From contig OZ251497.1 in the NCBI GenBank assembly GCA_965242735.1, forward strand, positions 1,922,001 through 1,986,000: 64,000 nt of DNA. Direction: 5' to 3'. Below, in pieces: positions 22,228 to 32,447 of the stretch (positions are counted from its first letter, which is position 1; every line of letters begins with the position of its first letter). This DNA is from G958295645 sp965242735 (lineage in GTDB: Bacteria; Gemmatimonadota; Gemmatimonadetes; Longimicrobiales; Gaopeijiaceae). The notes beneath the pieces were generated by a model. It was not told the DNA's origin. It made no database searches and was given only the letters and a program-made list of their open reading frames with translations. The position numbers were made by a program, and so were the translations under genes.

Positions 22228-22325
22228 GGGAGATTGGGGTGTGGGAAAGTCTACAGCAGGTCTCCGTGGACCGCGACAAAGCTCAATCATGGACGATGCC
22301 GCCCGGGTGCGCAAGATGCCCCCCC

Positions 22326-22350
22326 TAGCCTAGCCTAGCCTAGCCTAGCC
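22326..22350. repeat. (TAGCC)5 microsatellite at the mrp stop codon
   Basis: Five perfect copies of tagcc cover the end of the mrp/apbC gene. On the minus strand they read TAG every five bases, supplying the gene's stop (22,345-22,347) and stops in all three frames. Confidence 0.85.
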
Positions 22351-23532
22351 GATCGCCCTCGGCGGCAGCGCGTCCAACGCGGCCAGCAGCTGGTCGCCGA
22401 TCGTTCCGAGGGCGTCCCCCGCGGGAGACTGCGGGGCCGACAGCACGGTGGGCGTTCCGGCGTCCCCCGCTTTCCTCACCGCCAAGTCCAGCGGCACGCG
22501 TCCCAGGAAGGGGACCGACAGCTCCTTGGCCAGCGCTTCTCCGCCCCCGCGCCCGAACAGGTCCACGATCTCGTCCGACCCGGGGATTCGGAAGCCGCAC
22601 ATGTTCTCGACGATCCCCAGCACGCGCGTGTTGACGCGCTCGAACATCTTGACGCCCCTCAGCACGTCGCCGGTGGCGACCTTTTGCGGCGTGGTCACCA
22701 TCACGACGCCGTCGAGCTCCACCGTCTGGACGAGCGACAACTGCGCATCGCCGGTGCCGGGCGGCATGTCCACGACGATCAGGTCGAGCGTCCCCCACGA
22801 CACCTGCTCCATGAACTGCTTGAGCACGCCGGAGATCAGGGGGCCGCGCATGATGGCGGGCTGCTCGCGCTTGAGCAGGAAGCCCAGGCTCATCAGGCGG
22901 ACGCCGTGCTTGTCCAGCGGCTCGATCATCTCCGAGCCCTTGGCGCCCGCGACCGACGGCCGGCGGCGCTCGCCGAACATGATCGGGATGTTGGGGCCGT
23001 AGATGTCCGCGTCCAGCAGTCCGACGGCCCGTCCCCGCCCGGCGGCCGCGACGGCCAAGTTCGCGGCCACCATCGACTTGCCCACCCCGCCCTTGCCCGA
23101 GCTCACCGCCACGACGCGCTTCACCCCGGCGAGCACGCCCGGCTGCGGAACCGGCGCCGGAACGCTGCCCGGCACCGGGCCGCCCCCTCGCGCCGCGGCC
23201 GATGCGCGACCCGGCGCTGAAGGCCCGGCGGGCGCCACCGGACTCTGAGGCAGTTCGACGTCCACCTTCACGCGAGCGATCCCCGGCACGGCTTCCGCCG
23301 CGGCGCGGGCCTCCCGCACGAGCTTGCCCGGGTCTCCCCGCCGCAACGAGAAGGCGAAGCGCGCGCATCCGTCCGGGTCCACCGAGACGCCCGAGACCTG
23401 CGCCCCGTCCACGACGTCCTTGTTCGTCGCCGGATTGACCACCGCTTCGAGCGCGCGGCGAACCGCGGCGGCCAGGCGGCTCGGCTCCGCGTCCTCCGGC
23501 TTGACGGCGCCTGCGTTGGCGGCCTGGGTCAT
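22345..23532 (-). CDS. apbC: Mrp/NBP35-type Fe-S cluster carrier ATPase
   Basis: Cytoplasmic P-loop scaffold that carries and inserts Fe-S clusters. The N-terminal ~90 residues (ALEAVVNPATNKDVVDGAQV... and the following FAFSLRRGDP) match the MIP18/DUF59 domain usual in long Mrp proteins. A Gly/Pro/Ala-rich linker follows. The MinD-like ATPase then starts with VAVSSGKGGVGKSMVAANLA around residue 146, followed by LLDADIYGPNIPIMFG, DLIVVDMPPGTGDAQLSL and IVENMCGF. The ATG at 23,532 (MTQAAN) is chosen over a longer frame because it begins just ahead of the DUF59 domain. The predicted product is 395 residues, within the usual range. The gene diverges from the P5C dehydrogenase gene across 221 bp. 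Confidence 0.93.
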   Translation of the reverse strand: MTQAANAGAVKPEDAEPSRLAAAVRRALEAVVNPATNKDVVDGAQVSGVSVDPDGCARFAFSLRRGDPGKLVREARAAAEAVPGIARVKVDVELPQSPVAPAGPSAPGRASAAARGGGPVPGSVPAPVPQPGVLAGVKRVVAVSSGKGGVGKSMVAANLAVAAAGRGRAVGLLDADIYGPNIPIMFGERRRPSVAGAKGSEMIEPLDKHGVRLMSLGFLLKREQPAIMRGPLISGVLKQFMEQVSWGTLDLIVVDMPPGTGDAQLSLVQTVELDGVVMVTTPQKVATGDVLRGVKMFERVNTRVLGIVENMCGFRIPGSDEIVDLFGRGGGEALAKELSVPFLGRVPLDLAVRKAGDAGTPTVLSAPQSPAGDALGTIGDQLLAALDALPPRAIG

Positions 23533-23753
23533 GATCGCGGCATCTCGCGCGCTGCGGACAACTGAATCGTGGGACCACGATAACACCGGCGGGCCGGCGA
23601 AGCGCGAGCGCGGACGCCGTTCCGGCGCCGGGAAAACGCGCGCGAGGCCGGGAGGGCGCGCCGGGCAACCGCGTTACTATTGGGAATCCACGCGCCGCGG
23701 CCGTCGCCCCCGCGGGGCCCGATCATCCCCGTCTTGACGAAGGAAGCCCCTCG

Positions 23754-25365
<1,612 letters not shown>

Positions 25366-25382
<17 letters not shown>

Positions 25383-26586
25383 GCGCCGCGCGGTCCGAGT
25401 GCGCCCAGCGAAGCGCCTGGGCGAAGTCCGCCTTGAGGTCGTCGACGTCTTCCAGGCCGACGGAAATGCGCACCATGCCGTCGGGGATGCCGGCCGCCTC
25501 GCGCTCCGCCGAGGTCAAGCCGGCGTGCGACGTGTGGCGCGGTTCGGACACCAGCGTCTCGACGCCTCCCAGCGAAGGCGCCGGCGTCGCCAGCTCCAGC
25601 GCCGAGCAGAACCGGTCCGCCGCCTCGCCTCCGCCGTCGAGCGCCACGGAGACCATCCCGCCGAAGCCTGACAACAGCCGGCGGGCGGCGGCGTGGTCGG
25701 GGTGCGAGGCCAAGCCCGGATAGAGGACCGTCCGCACGCCCTTCGCGCCTTCCAGCCACTCGGCCAGCTCCTGGGCCGACCGGTTGTGGCGCTCCATGCG
25801 AGCGGCCAGCGTGCGAACGCCCCGGTCCAGCAGCCAGGCCGCGTCCGGATCGATGGACGGCCCGTAGAGCTTCATGGCGCGCGCGACGCCCGCGATCAGG
25901 TCTCGGCTGCCCGCGACGACGCCGGCCACGAGGTCGGAGTGGCCGCCCAGGTACTTGGTGGCGCTGTGCAGAACCGCGTCCACGCCGTGGTCCGCGGCGC
26001 GAAAGTTGACCGGCGTGGCGAACGTCACGTCGGCGGCCAGGACCGCGCCCGCCTTGTCGGCGGCGCGCCGGGCCGGCTCGAGGTCGAAGACCCTGAGGGC
26101 CGGGTTGGTGGGCAGCTCCGCGTACACCACCTTCGTCCGGCGGGTGACGGCCGCTTCCCACGAACTCGGGTCGAGCGGGTCGACGAAGGTGGTCGAAACG
26201 CCCCGCTTGGGCAGCTCCTCGGCGAAGAGCACGTGGGTGGCCCCGTAGACGAGCCGACTGGACACGACGTGGTCGCCCGCCTCCGTCGCGGACAGGACGG
26301 TCATGGCGATGGCGGCCATCCCGCTGGCCAGCGCCAGGGCGGACTCGGCGCCCTCCAGGGCCGCAAGCTTCTTGGCCAGCGCGACCTGGACCGGGTTGTT
26401 GCCGTAGCGCGTGTACAGGACTTCCGCGCCGTCCGCCGGACCCGCCCAATGAAACGTCGAGCTCCGCACGACCGGCGAGACCACCGGCGCCCCGGACCGC
26501 CGGTCTCCGGCGCCTCCATGAATCCCCAGCGTAGCCGCCGCGCCCGCCTTGGGAGCCGCGCTGTCCAGCCGATGTTCTTTCGTCAT
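25366..26586 (-). CDS. Cys/Met-metabolism PLP enzyme (cystathionine gamma-synthase / methionine gamma-lyase type)
   Basis: PLP-dependent gamma-family enzyme of trans-sulfuration. Visible features: VVSPVVRSSTFHW, the phosphate/Tyr loop LYTRYGNNPVQ, the ALASGMAAIAM segment, the ELPTNP motif, the Asp pair partner region AADVTFATP, and the PLP lysine in SATKYLGGHSD (Lys ~211). The C-terminal SLGGVETLVSEPRHTSHAGL and GLEDVDDLKADFAQAL motifs are typical. At 406 residues it is full length. Sequence alone does not separate synthase from lyase. It lies 85 bp downstream of the DUF4325 gene on the same strand and may be the last gene of that transcript. Confidence 0.9.
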
Positions 26587-26671
26587 GTTCGTCCGGCCTC
26601 CTTGGTCCGGGCGGTCCTGCGCGGCTCGCGCCCAAGCCGCGCGGTCATGGGCGGACGTCAGCCGCCGAGGG

Positions 26672-27274
26672 CTACGCGGGCGCGAGTTCGATCGGGCCGG
26701 ATTCCGCGATCAAGGCGCTCAGCGCGGTGGCCGCGCCGTTTCGGTTGCAATAGACCAGACGCCGGCGCGCGAGATCGCGCAACACCCGGCCGCCCGTCTC
26801 GCCCAGCACGCGGGCGATGTCCTCCGCGACGATCCGGCCCCTGTCCTCCACGGCCGTCCAGACGGCCTGCTCTTCGGGCGAGGCCGCGCCCAACAGCCGG
26901 AAGCGCCGCCCGCACACGTCGCAGACCGCCGCCAGGCTTCGCCGCGTCAGCGCCGCGGCAATGGCTTGGCCGCGGACTTCGTCCAGGACGCGGAAGAGGA
27001 AGTACCCCTCGCCGGGCGCCTGCGCAGTCGAGCGCCGCAGGAGCAGCTTGGCGACCACCTCGTCCGCGCAGCTGAAGTCCAGGACGCTGACGCGGCTGAA
27101 GTCGACGATCGCCACGGACGCGCGGCGCACGGCGGCCAGCCGCGTCTCGATGGCGCCGCGAACGGCCCGGCCGGTCGGACGCGTGACGAGGTTGGCGCCC
27201 GCGGGAATGGCGGCTTCGCACGCGACCTCGCCCAAGTCGATGTGGATGCGGCCGACGCCCGCTTCAGTCGTCAA
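26672..27274 (-). CDS. STAS-like DUF4325 domain protein
   Basis: A 200-residue cytoplasmic protein. Residues ~30-110 hold a STAS-like core (VAIVDFSRVSVLDFSCADEV) as in DUF4325 proteins, which tend to accompany HATPase regulators. The C-terminal half has a helix-turn-like segment (VAEDIARVLGETGGRVLRDL then RRLVYC), so a winged-helix reading is possible, plus a Cys pair in VCDVCGRRF. The start overlaps the end of the STAS-HATPase gene by 11 bp, which implies translational coupling. A role in partner-switching regulation is inferred from the domain and neighbour only. Confidence 0.75.
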   Translation of the reverse strand: MTTEAGVGRIHIDLGEVACEAAIPAGANLVTRPTGRAVRGAIETRLAAVRRASVAIVDFSRVSVLDFSCADEVVAKLLLRRSTAQAPGEGYFLFRVLDEVRGQAIAAALTRRSLAAVCDVCGRRFRLLGAASPEEQAVWTAVEDRGRIVAEDIARVLGETGGRVLRDLARRRLVYCNRNGAATALSALIAESGPIELAPA

Positions 27275-28151
27275 GGCGTTCGGGCAGCAAGATGTTGATC
27301 TGCGCGCCGGGGAACGGGGCGAGCCCGTCGACCAGCGGGGGCGCTTCCGCCCAGCTCGCGGCGTCGGCGATCTGGGCCGTGCCGCTGCGGATGGAGACGA
27401 GGCCGTCCCATCGCTTGACCTGCTTTCGGATTTGCTGAAGCCCCTGGCCCCGGCCGGTGTCGGGAAATCGAGTCAAGCCCATCAGGAAGGCCGCTTGCAA
27501 GGCCTTCGCGTCGCCCCAGAGGTCGCCGAAGCGGGCGGCGTGGCCGTCCGCCAAGGAGGCGCGAAAGCCGCGCCCGACGTCCGAGACCGCGATGACCACC
27601 ACGCGGCGTCCCAGCCGCTTCGTCCAATTGTAGGACTGCGCCGCCACCCAGCCGCGCCCGTTCGCGTGCTCGGCGACGTTCTGGCAGACTTCCGAGAGCA
27701 TGACGGAGAACCGGACGACCGCGGCGTCCGGGTACCCCAAGGAGCGCAGGATGGCGCCGGCGCGGCCCTGCACGCGGTTGACCACGGCGTGCACGTCCTT
27801 GTGCGTGGCCACCGACGTGACCTCCAGGAGCACGTCCGACGCGCGGGCGGCGTCCGGGAGCGGGGGACGCGGCATGCCCCGGAACACGGCCGCCGCCTCG
27901 CGCGCGAAGCCCATGCGGCCCAGGTAGCTGGCGACGTCGGGATGCTGCGGCAACGAGATGCTGGGCTGCACGCCGCTGCGGCGGGCCGACTCGGCGCCCA
28001 GCGCCAGCAGTGCGGTCATCCCGTTGGGATCGACCCACTGGAGCCGGCGCGCGTCCACCAGCACGGGCTGCGCTTCCGCTTCCGCGAGCGCATTGTAGAG
28101 CGTCTCGACGTTGTCGTAGTCGAGCGTGGCGGGCACGTCGAGGACCTTCAT
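27264..28151 (-). CDS. STAS-HATPase fusion regulator (anti-sigma/anti-anti-sigma type)
   Basis: Likely regulatory ATPase. Residues ~1-95 look like a STAS domain (VLVDARRLQWVDPNGMTALL). Residues ~150-290 carry GHKL/HATPase motifs: N box SEVCQNVAEHANGRG, G1 VSDVGRGFRASL, and G2-like DTGRGQGLQQI. Normally the STAS antagonist and the HATPase kinase are separate proteins; here both are in one chain. ATG 28,151 overlaps the pfkB-like stop by 4 bases (ATGA), and its own end overlaps the DUF4325 gene, so the three form an operon. The target sigma factor is not in the window. Confidence 0.85.
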   Translation of the reverse strand: MKVLDVPATLDYDNVETLYNALAEAEAQPVLVDARRLQWVDPNGMTALLALGAESARRSGVQPSISLPQHPDVASYLGRMGFAREAAAVFRGMPRPPLPDAARASDVLLEVTSVATHKDVHAVVNRVQGRAGAILRSLGYPDAAVVRFSVMLSEVCQNVAEHANGRGWVAAQSYNWTKRLGRRVVVIAVSDVGRGFRASLADGHAARFGDLWGDAKALQAAFLMGLTRFPDTGRGQGLQQIRKQVKRWDGLVSIRSGTAQIADAASWAEAPPLVDGLAPFPGAQINILLPERLDD

Positions 28152-29323
28152 GGCCCGAAGGGAGACGAGGAAGACGCGCCGGGAGGCCCGTCCCCGTTTC
28201 CGCCGTCCAGGCGAGCCTTCAGCGCCAGGGCCCCGCTGCACGCCAAGTTGCGGGCCGCCACCGCATGGGCCCGCGAAGCCGCGCGCGGCGGGGTCCTGCC
28301 CTCCAGCAATCCTGCGAACAGCGCGGCGCCCCAGACGTCTCCGCACCCGACCGGGTCCGCGTCCGGCGGGCCGGGCTCCGCCGGCACGCGCCTCGCGACC
28401 ACGCGCGCTGACGAAAGGAGGTCTGCGGCGCCGACGTGCGCGTCTGCTTCCGCCGGCACGCGCCCCGCGACCGCATTCGCTTCCGGAGCTCGCGCGCGTC
28501 CGGCGCCGACGCGGCCCCTCGGGCCTGGCCGGCCGCCTGCGCCGGAGCCCGGCGCCGGAGCCCAGGCGCTGCCGATGCCGGCCCCGCCGGGATCTGTCGC
28601 GACGCGCGGCCGCTCGAACAGGTCCGCGCCGTTCGCGCCCAGCGTCACCGCCAGAAGCTTGGTGCGGCCGGCAAGGGCCGGTTCGTCCCCGCCGCCGCTG
28701 CGCCGGAACAACGCGAATTCCTCTTGGTTCATCTGCACGCAGTCGAAGCAGGCGGCGACATGCGGAGCGTCCGAGACGACGCGCGGCACACGGACGCCGT
28801 CGCTCTCGCTCCCCAGGAAGAGCGAATGCAGGTCCGCGTACGCCGGCCCGCCGAAGTCGTCGCAAATTCGGCGCGACCCGGCCAACGTCATCTCCGTCCC
28901 CGACACGAAGTTTACGTAGAGCGCGTCGAGACCGGCCAATTCTCCGGCGATTTCGTCCGCCGTCCAGCCCGGCACGCCGCCGGCCAAGCGCTCCTTCCGG
29001 CGGCCGCCGGGCGCCAAGCGCAGCTCGACGCGGTTGTTCCGCGCATCCGCCGTGCGCAGGCGGCTCAGGTCGGCCGACGGCGAGAGCCGCGCCAGGCAGC
29101 GCTCTCCCGCCTCGGCCACGTCCGCGCCCACGACGATCAGAGGGACGAGGCGCCAGTCCGGGCCGAGCACGTGGTCGAAGGCGGCCACCGAGTACGCGAT
29201 CCCGCCCCACAGGCCGGTCGCCGCCGGCCGCCCGGGGCGGACGATCTCGTCGAGCACGAGCGTGCCCATGACGCCAAGCCGCCGGGGCGCCCGCTCCCCC
29301 GCCCCGCCCGCCGATCCCTTCAC
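28148..29323 (-). CDS. PfkB-family carbohydrate/nucleoside kinase
   Basis: Ribokinase-fold kinase, substrate unknown. The N-terminal LGVMGTLVLDEIVRPG and GGIAYSVAAF match the PfkB substrate lid and core. The C-terminal DPVGCGDVWGAALFAGLLEG is the family's anion-hole/catalytic motif, with Cys where most members have Ala (GAGD), the Asp being kept. Residues ~240-310 form a low-complexity Ala/Gly/Pro/Arg insertion containing a duplicated segment (ARRVPAE / AGRVPAE), absent from usual members. Start GTG 29,323 is needed to keep the first strand intact; ATG 29,269 would cut it. It heads the operon with the STAS-HATPase and DUF4325 genes. Confidence 0.82.
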   Translation of the reverse strand: MKGSAGGAGERAPRRLGVMGTLVLDEIVRPGRPAATGLWGGIAYSVAAFDHVLGPDWRLVPLIVVGADVAEAGERCLARLSPSADLSRLRTADARNNRVELRLAPGGRRKERLAGGVPGWTADEIAGELAGLDALYVNFVSGTEMTLAGSRRICDDFGGPAYADLHSLFLGSESDGVRVPRVVSDAPHVAACFDCVQMNQEEFALFRRSGGGDEPALAGRTKLLAVTLGANGADLFERPRVATDPGGAGIGSAWAPAPGSGAGGRPGPRGRVGAGRARAPEANAVAGRVPAEADAHVGAADLLSSARVVARRVPAEPGPPDADPVGCGDVWGAALFAGLLEGRTPPRAASRAHAVAARNLACSGALALKARLDGGNGDGPPGASSSSPFGP

Positions 29324-29411
29324 CGACGACCCCGCGGCGGACGGCGCCGCTGTCCGAGGCTCGCCGCCGGCACGGACGCGCGCGCATGGCCGAGCCCGCC
29401 CGGCGGTCCCT

Positions 29412-31217
29412 TCACCGCTCGTCGTCCAGGCGCAGCACGGCCATGAACGCTTCTTGCGGGATTTCGACGGAACCGACCTGCTTCATCCGCTTCTTTCCTT
29501 CCTTCTGGCGCTCCAGGAGCTTGCGCTTGCGGGTGATGTCGCCGCCGTAGCACTTGGCGGTGACGTTCTTGCGGAGCGGGCGAACGGACTCTCGGGCGAT
29601 CACTTGCCCGCCGACGGCGGCCTGGAGCGCCACCTCGAACTGCTGGCGCGGGATAAGCTCCTTGAGCTTGCGCACCAGTGCGCGGCCGTGCTGGTACGCG
29701 TTGTCCCGGTGCAAGATCACGGAGAAGGCGTCCACGGGATCGCCGTTGACCCGCATGTCCAGACGCACCAGCTTGCCGGGGCGGTGCTCGTGGAACTCGT
29801 AGTCGAGCGCCGCGTAGCCGCGGGTTCCGCCCTTGAGGCGGTCGTAGAAGTCGAGGACGATCTCGGCCAGCGGCAGTTCGTAGTCCATCTCGACGCGCCG
29901 GGGGTCCAAGTACTTCATGCCCCGGAAGACGCCGCGGCGGTCGTGGCAGAGCTTCTGCACATTGCCGATGTACTCGGCGGGCAGGACGATGCGCGCGCTC
30001 ACGACAGGTTCGGCGATGGACTCGACGGACGCGCGGCCGGGCAGATGGGCGGGATTGTCGATCCGCACTTCGGTCCCGTCCGTCAAGCGCACGACGTACT
30101 CCACGTTGGGCGCCGTGGTCACGAGCTTGACGCCGAACTCCCGGTCCAGCCGCTCCTGCACGATCTCCAGGTGCAGCAGGCCGAGAAAGCCGCAACGGAA
30201 CCCGAATCCCAGCGCGTTCGACTTCTCCGGCTCGTAGCGGAGGGAAGCGTCGTTGAGCTGCAGCCGGGCCAGCGCGTCTCGCAGCTCCTGGTAGCCGTCG
30301 GACTCCGCGGGATAGAGGCCCGCGAACACCATGGGGCGCGGCTCCTGGTAGCCCGGCAGCATCGCGGGCGCCGGGTTCGACGCGTCGAGCAGCGTGTCGC
30401 CGACCGGCGTGTCGGAGACCGCCTTGATCGCCGCCACCACGTAGCCGACTTCGCCGGGTCCCAGACGCTCGCAGGGCACCCGCGCCAGGCGCTGGCGTCC
30501 GACCTCGGTGACTTCGTAGCGCGTCCGCACCGTCCCGAACGTGATGGGCGTGCCGGCGCGGACCACGCCGTCCACGACGCGGATGCTCGGCACCGCGCCC
30601 AGGTACTGATCGTAGACGGAATCGAAGACGAGCGCCCGCAACGGCGCCCGTTCGTCGCCCTCGGGAGGGGAAACGCGCTCCACCACGGCCTCGAGGACTT
30701 CGTCCACGCCGTGCCCTTCCTTGCCGCTCGCCAGAAGAACCAGCGCGGGATCGACGCCCATCAGCTCCGCCAGCTCGTCGCGCCGGCGTTCGGGCTCCGC
30801 GCCCGGCAGATCGATCTTGTTTACCACAGGCACGACGTCCAAGTCGGCTTCCAGCGCCAGGAACAAGTTGGACAGCGTCTGCGCCTGCACGCCTTGCGTC
30901 GCGTCCACGATCAGCACGGCGCCCTCGCACGCGGCCAGCGAGCGCGACACCTCGTACGAGAAGTCCACGTGGCCCGGCGTGTCGATCAGGTTGAGCACGT
31001 ACTCGGCGCCGTCGCGCGCCCGGTAAGACATGCGCACGGCGTGCAGCTTGATCGTGATGCCGCGCTCGCGCTCCAGCTCGTTGGAGTCGAGCACCTGGTC
31101 GCGCATCTGCCGGTCGTCCAGCGTGGCCGTCGCCTCGAGAAGCCGGTCGGCGAGCGTCGACTTTCCGTGGTCGACGTGGGCGATGATGCAAAAATTGCGG
31201 ATGCGGTCGGTCTGCAC
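29412..31217 (-). CDS. lepA: Elongation factor 4 (back-translocating GTPase LepA)
   Basis: Ribosome-associated GTPase. The order of motifs is diagnostic: IIAHVDHGKSTLADRLL (G1), RERGITIKL (G2), LIDTPGHVDFSYEV (G3), VPVVNKIDLP (G4). Then come the LepA-specific PMVFAGLYP, EKSNALGFGFRCGFLGLLHLEI, YELPLAEIVLDFYD and the C-terminal RKNVTAKCYGGDITRKRKLL tail. The 601-residue length matches the family (about 600). The start is GTG 31,217, placing VQTDRIRNFCIIAH at the N-terminus; no closer ATG exists in this frame. It diverges from the DUF58 gene. Confidence 0.96.
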   Translation of the reverse strand: MQTDRIRNFCIIAHVDHGKSTLADRLLEATATLDDRQMRDQVLDSNELERERGITIKLHAVRMSYRARDGAEYVLNLIDTPGHVDFSYEVSRSLAACEGAVLIVDATQGVQAQTLSNLFLALEADLDVVPVVNKIDLPGAEPERRRDELAELMGVDPALVLLASGKEGHGVDEVLEAVVERVSPPEGDERAPLRALVFDSVYDQYLGAVPSIRVVDGVVRAGTPITFGTVRTRYEVTEVGRQRLARVPCERLGPGEVGYVVAAIKAVSDTPVGDTLLDASNPAPAMLPGYQEPRPMVFAGLYPAESDGYQELRDALARLQLNDASLRYEPEKSNALGFGFRCGFLGLLHLEIVQERLDREFGVKLVTTAPNVEYVVRLTDGTEVRIDNPAHLPGRASVESIAEPVVSARIVLPAEYIGNVQKLCHDRRGVFRGMKYLDPRRVEMDYELPLAEIVLDFYDRLKGGTRGYAALDYEFHEHRPGKLVRLDMRVNGDPVDAFSVILHRDNAYQHGRALVRKLKELIPRQQFEVALQAAVGGQVIARESVRPLRKNVTAKCYGGDITRKRKLLERQKEGKKRMKQVGSVEIPQEAFMAVLRLDDER

Positions 31218-31517
31218 CGAGCTTGGCCCCGAAGAGGGGAGGCGGCGTCTGCTGCGAAGCGGGCAGGCCGGCGGCGAGCGCGGGCTCCGGCGACGGCATC
31301 CTCGGGCTCCCTGCCTGCGTTGGAACTTAAGGTCGCCTCCGCGCGCCGCCAGCCCGGCGCGTGCAGGCGATCGCCCGGGCCGGGGACTCGCAGCCGCTTC
31401 CACACGCCGCCAGCCCGGCCGCCACGCCGGACGCCGTCGCAACGCTGTGCGGCGCGCCTGGAACCGGCCGCTGTCGAATTGCCGACCCGTCTCCTTTTCT
31501 TGCAGATTCGTTTCGCC
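31218..31517. other. Divergent intergenic region between lepA and the DUF58 gene
   Basis: A 300-bp GC-rich spacer with no convincing gene. It must hold both divergent promoters, but I see no clear -35/-10 pair. A short imperfect direct repeat (cgccgccagcccggc and relatives near 31,346 and 31,405) is the only structure noted. Long open frames crossing it are extensions of neighbouring genes or antisense shadows. Confidence 0.5.
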
Positions 31518-32447
31518 ATGGCAACCAACGAGACCGTCACGCCCCACCGCGACCGCCGCGCGGACCTGCTGGACCCCGAGGTCCTGGCGAAGCTGGGAGG
31601 CATCGACATCGTGGCGCGCAAGGTCGTTCAGGGCTTTCTCCTGGGGCTCCACCGCTCGCCGAACCGAGGATTCTCGGCGGAATTCGCGGAGTTGCGCGCC
31701 TACCGGCCCGGCGACGACCTGCGCACGCTGGATTGGCGGATGTTCGCGCGCTCGGACCGCTTCTACGTCAAGCAGTACGAGGAAGAGACGAACCTGCGCG
31801 CGCACCTGCTGCTGGACGTGAGCAAGTCGATGGATTGGACGTCCCGCCGCTCGCTGCCGTCGAAGCTCTGGTACGCCAAGCACCTGGCCGCGGCGGTGTC
31901 GCTGATCCTGATCCGCCAGGGAGACACGGTCGGCCTCGTGGCGTTCGACGAGCGCATCGTGCGCCAGATCCGGTGCAGGGGCGGAAAGGTCCATTGGAAC
32001 ACGCTGCTCCGGCACCTGCATGCGCTGCCGAGCGGCGGGCGAACCGATGCCGAGACCGCGCTCAAGGACGCGGCGCTGCGGCTGAAGCGGAAGGGCTTGG
32101 TCGTGCTGATCTCCGATCTGCTGGTCGATCCCCGGGGCACGGCGAAGGCGTTGTCCTACCTGCAGCACACCGGCCACGAGGTGCTCGTGTTCCACCTCGT
32201 CGACCCGGGCGAGCGCAACCTGCCCTCCACGGGCCGCACGCGGTTCGTCGATCCCGAGACGGGCGAGGCCCTTCAGGTCTCGGTCGCCGACATGCGCCGC
32301 CACTACCGGGACGCGGTCGAGCAGGCGATCGCGGAGTGGACCCGCGCGCTCGCCGGCCAGGGGATCGCCTATTCCGCCGTCGACACCAGCGCGCCGCTCA
32401 CGCACGCCTTGCGCGCCTACCTCTGGAAGCGGCAGCGACTGCCTTGA
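31518..32447 (+). CDS. DUF58 domain protein
   Basis: Cytoplasmic protein of the MoxR/BatA neighbourhood type. DUF58 hallmark: LGLHRSPNRGFSAEFAELRA, YRPGDDLRTLDWRMFARSD then YVKQYEEETNLRAHLLLDVS. The last part with SKSMDW is the metal-site-like start of a von Willebrand A fold (DxSxS). VVLISDLLVDP and LVFHLVDPGERNLP follow. At 309 residues it is full length. The start ATG at 31,518 is the first in this frame after the intergenic region. Its stop overlaps the TTG start of the BatA-like gene (TTGA), so the two are translationally coupled. The usual partner, a MoxR AAA ATPase, is not seen here. Confidence 0.92.
   Translation: MATNETVTPHRDRRADLLDPEVLAKLGGIDIVARKVVQGFLLGLHRSPNRGFSAEFAELRAYRPGDDLRTLDWRMFARSDRFYVKQYEEETNLRAHLLLDVSKSMDWTSRRSLPSKLWYAKHLAAAVSLILIRQGDTVGLVAFDERIVRQIRCRGGKVHWNTLLRHLHALPSGGRTDAETALKDAALRLKRKGLVVLISDLLVDPRGTAKALSYLQHTGHEVLVFHLVDPGERNLPSTGRTRFVDPETGEALQVSVADMRRHYRDAVEQAIAEWTRALAGQGIAYSAVDTSAPLTHALRAYLWKRQRLP

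Noticed and set aside
29034..31517. Plus-strand extension of the DUF58 frame across lepA
   Set aside because: It is antisense to lepA and without domain features. DUF58 homology begins at the ATG 31,518.
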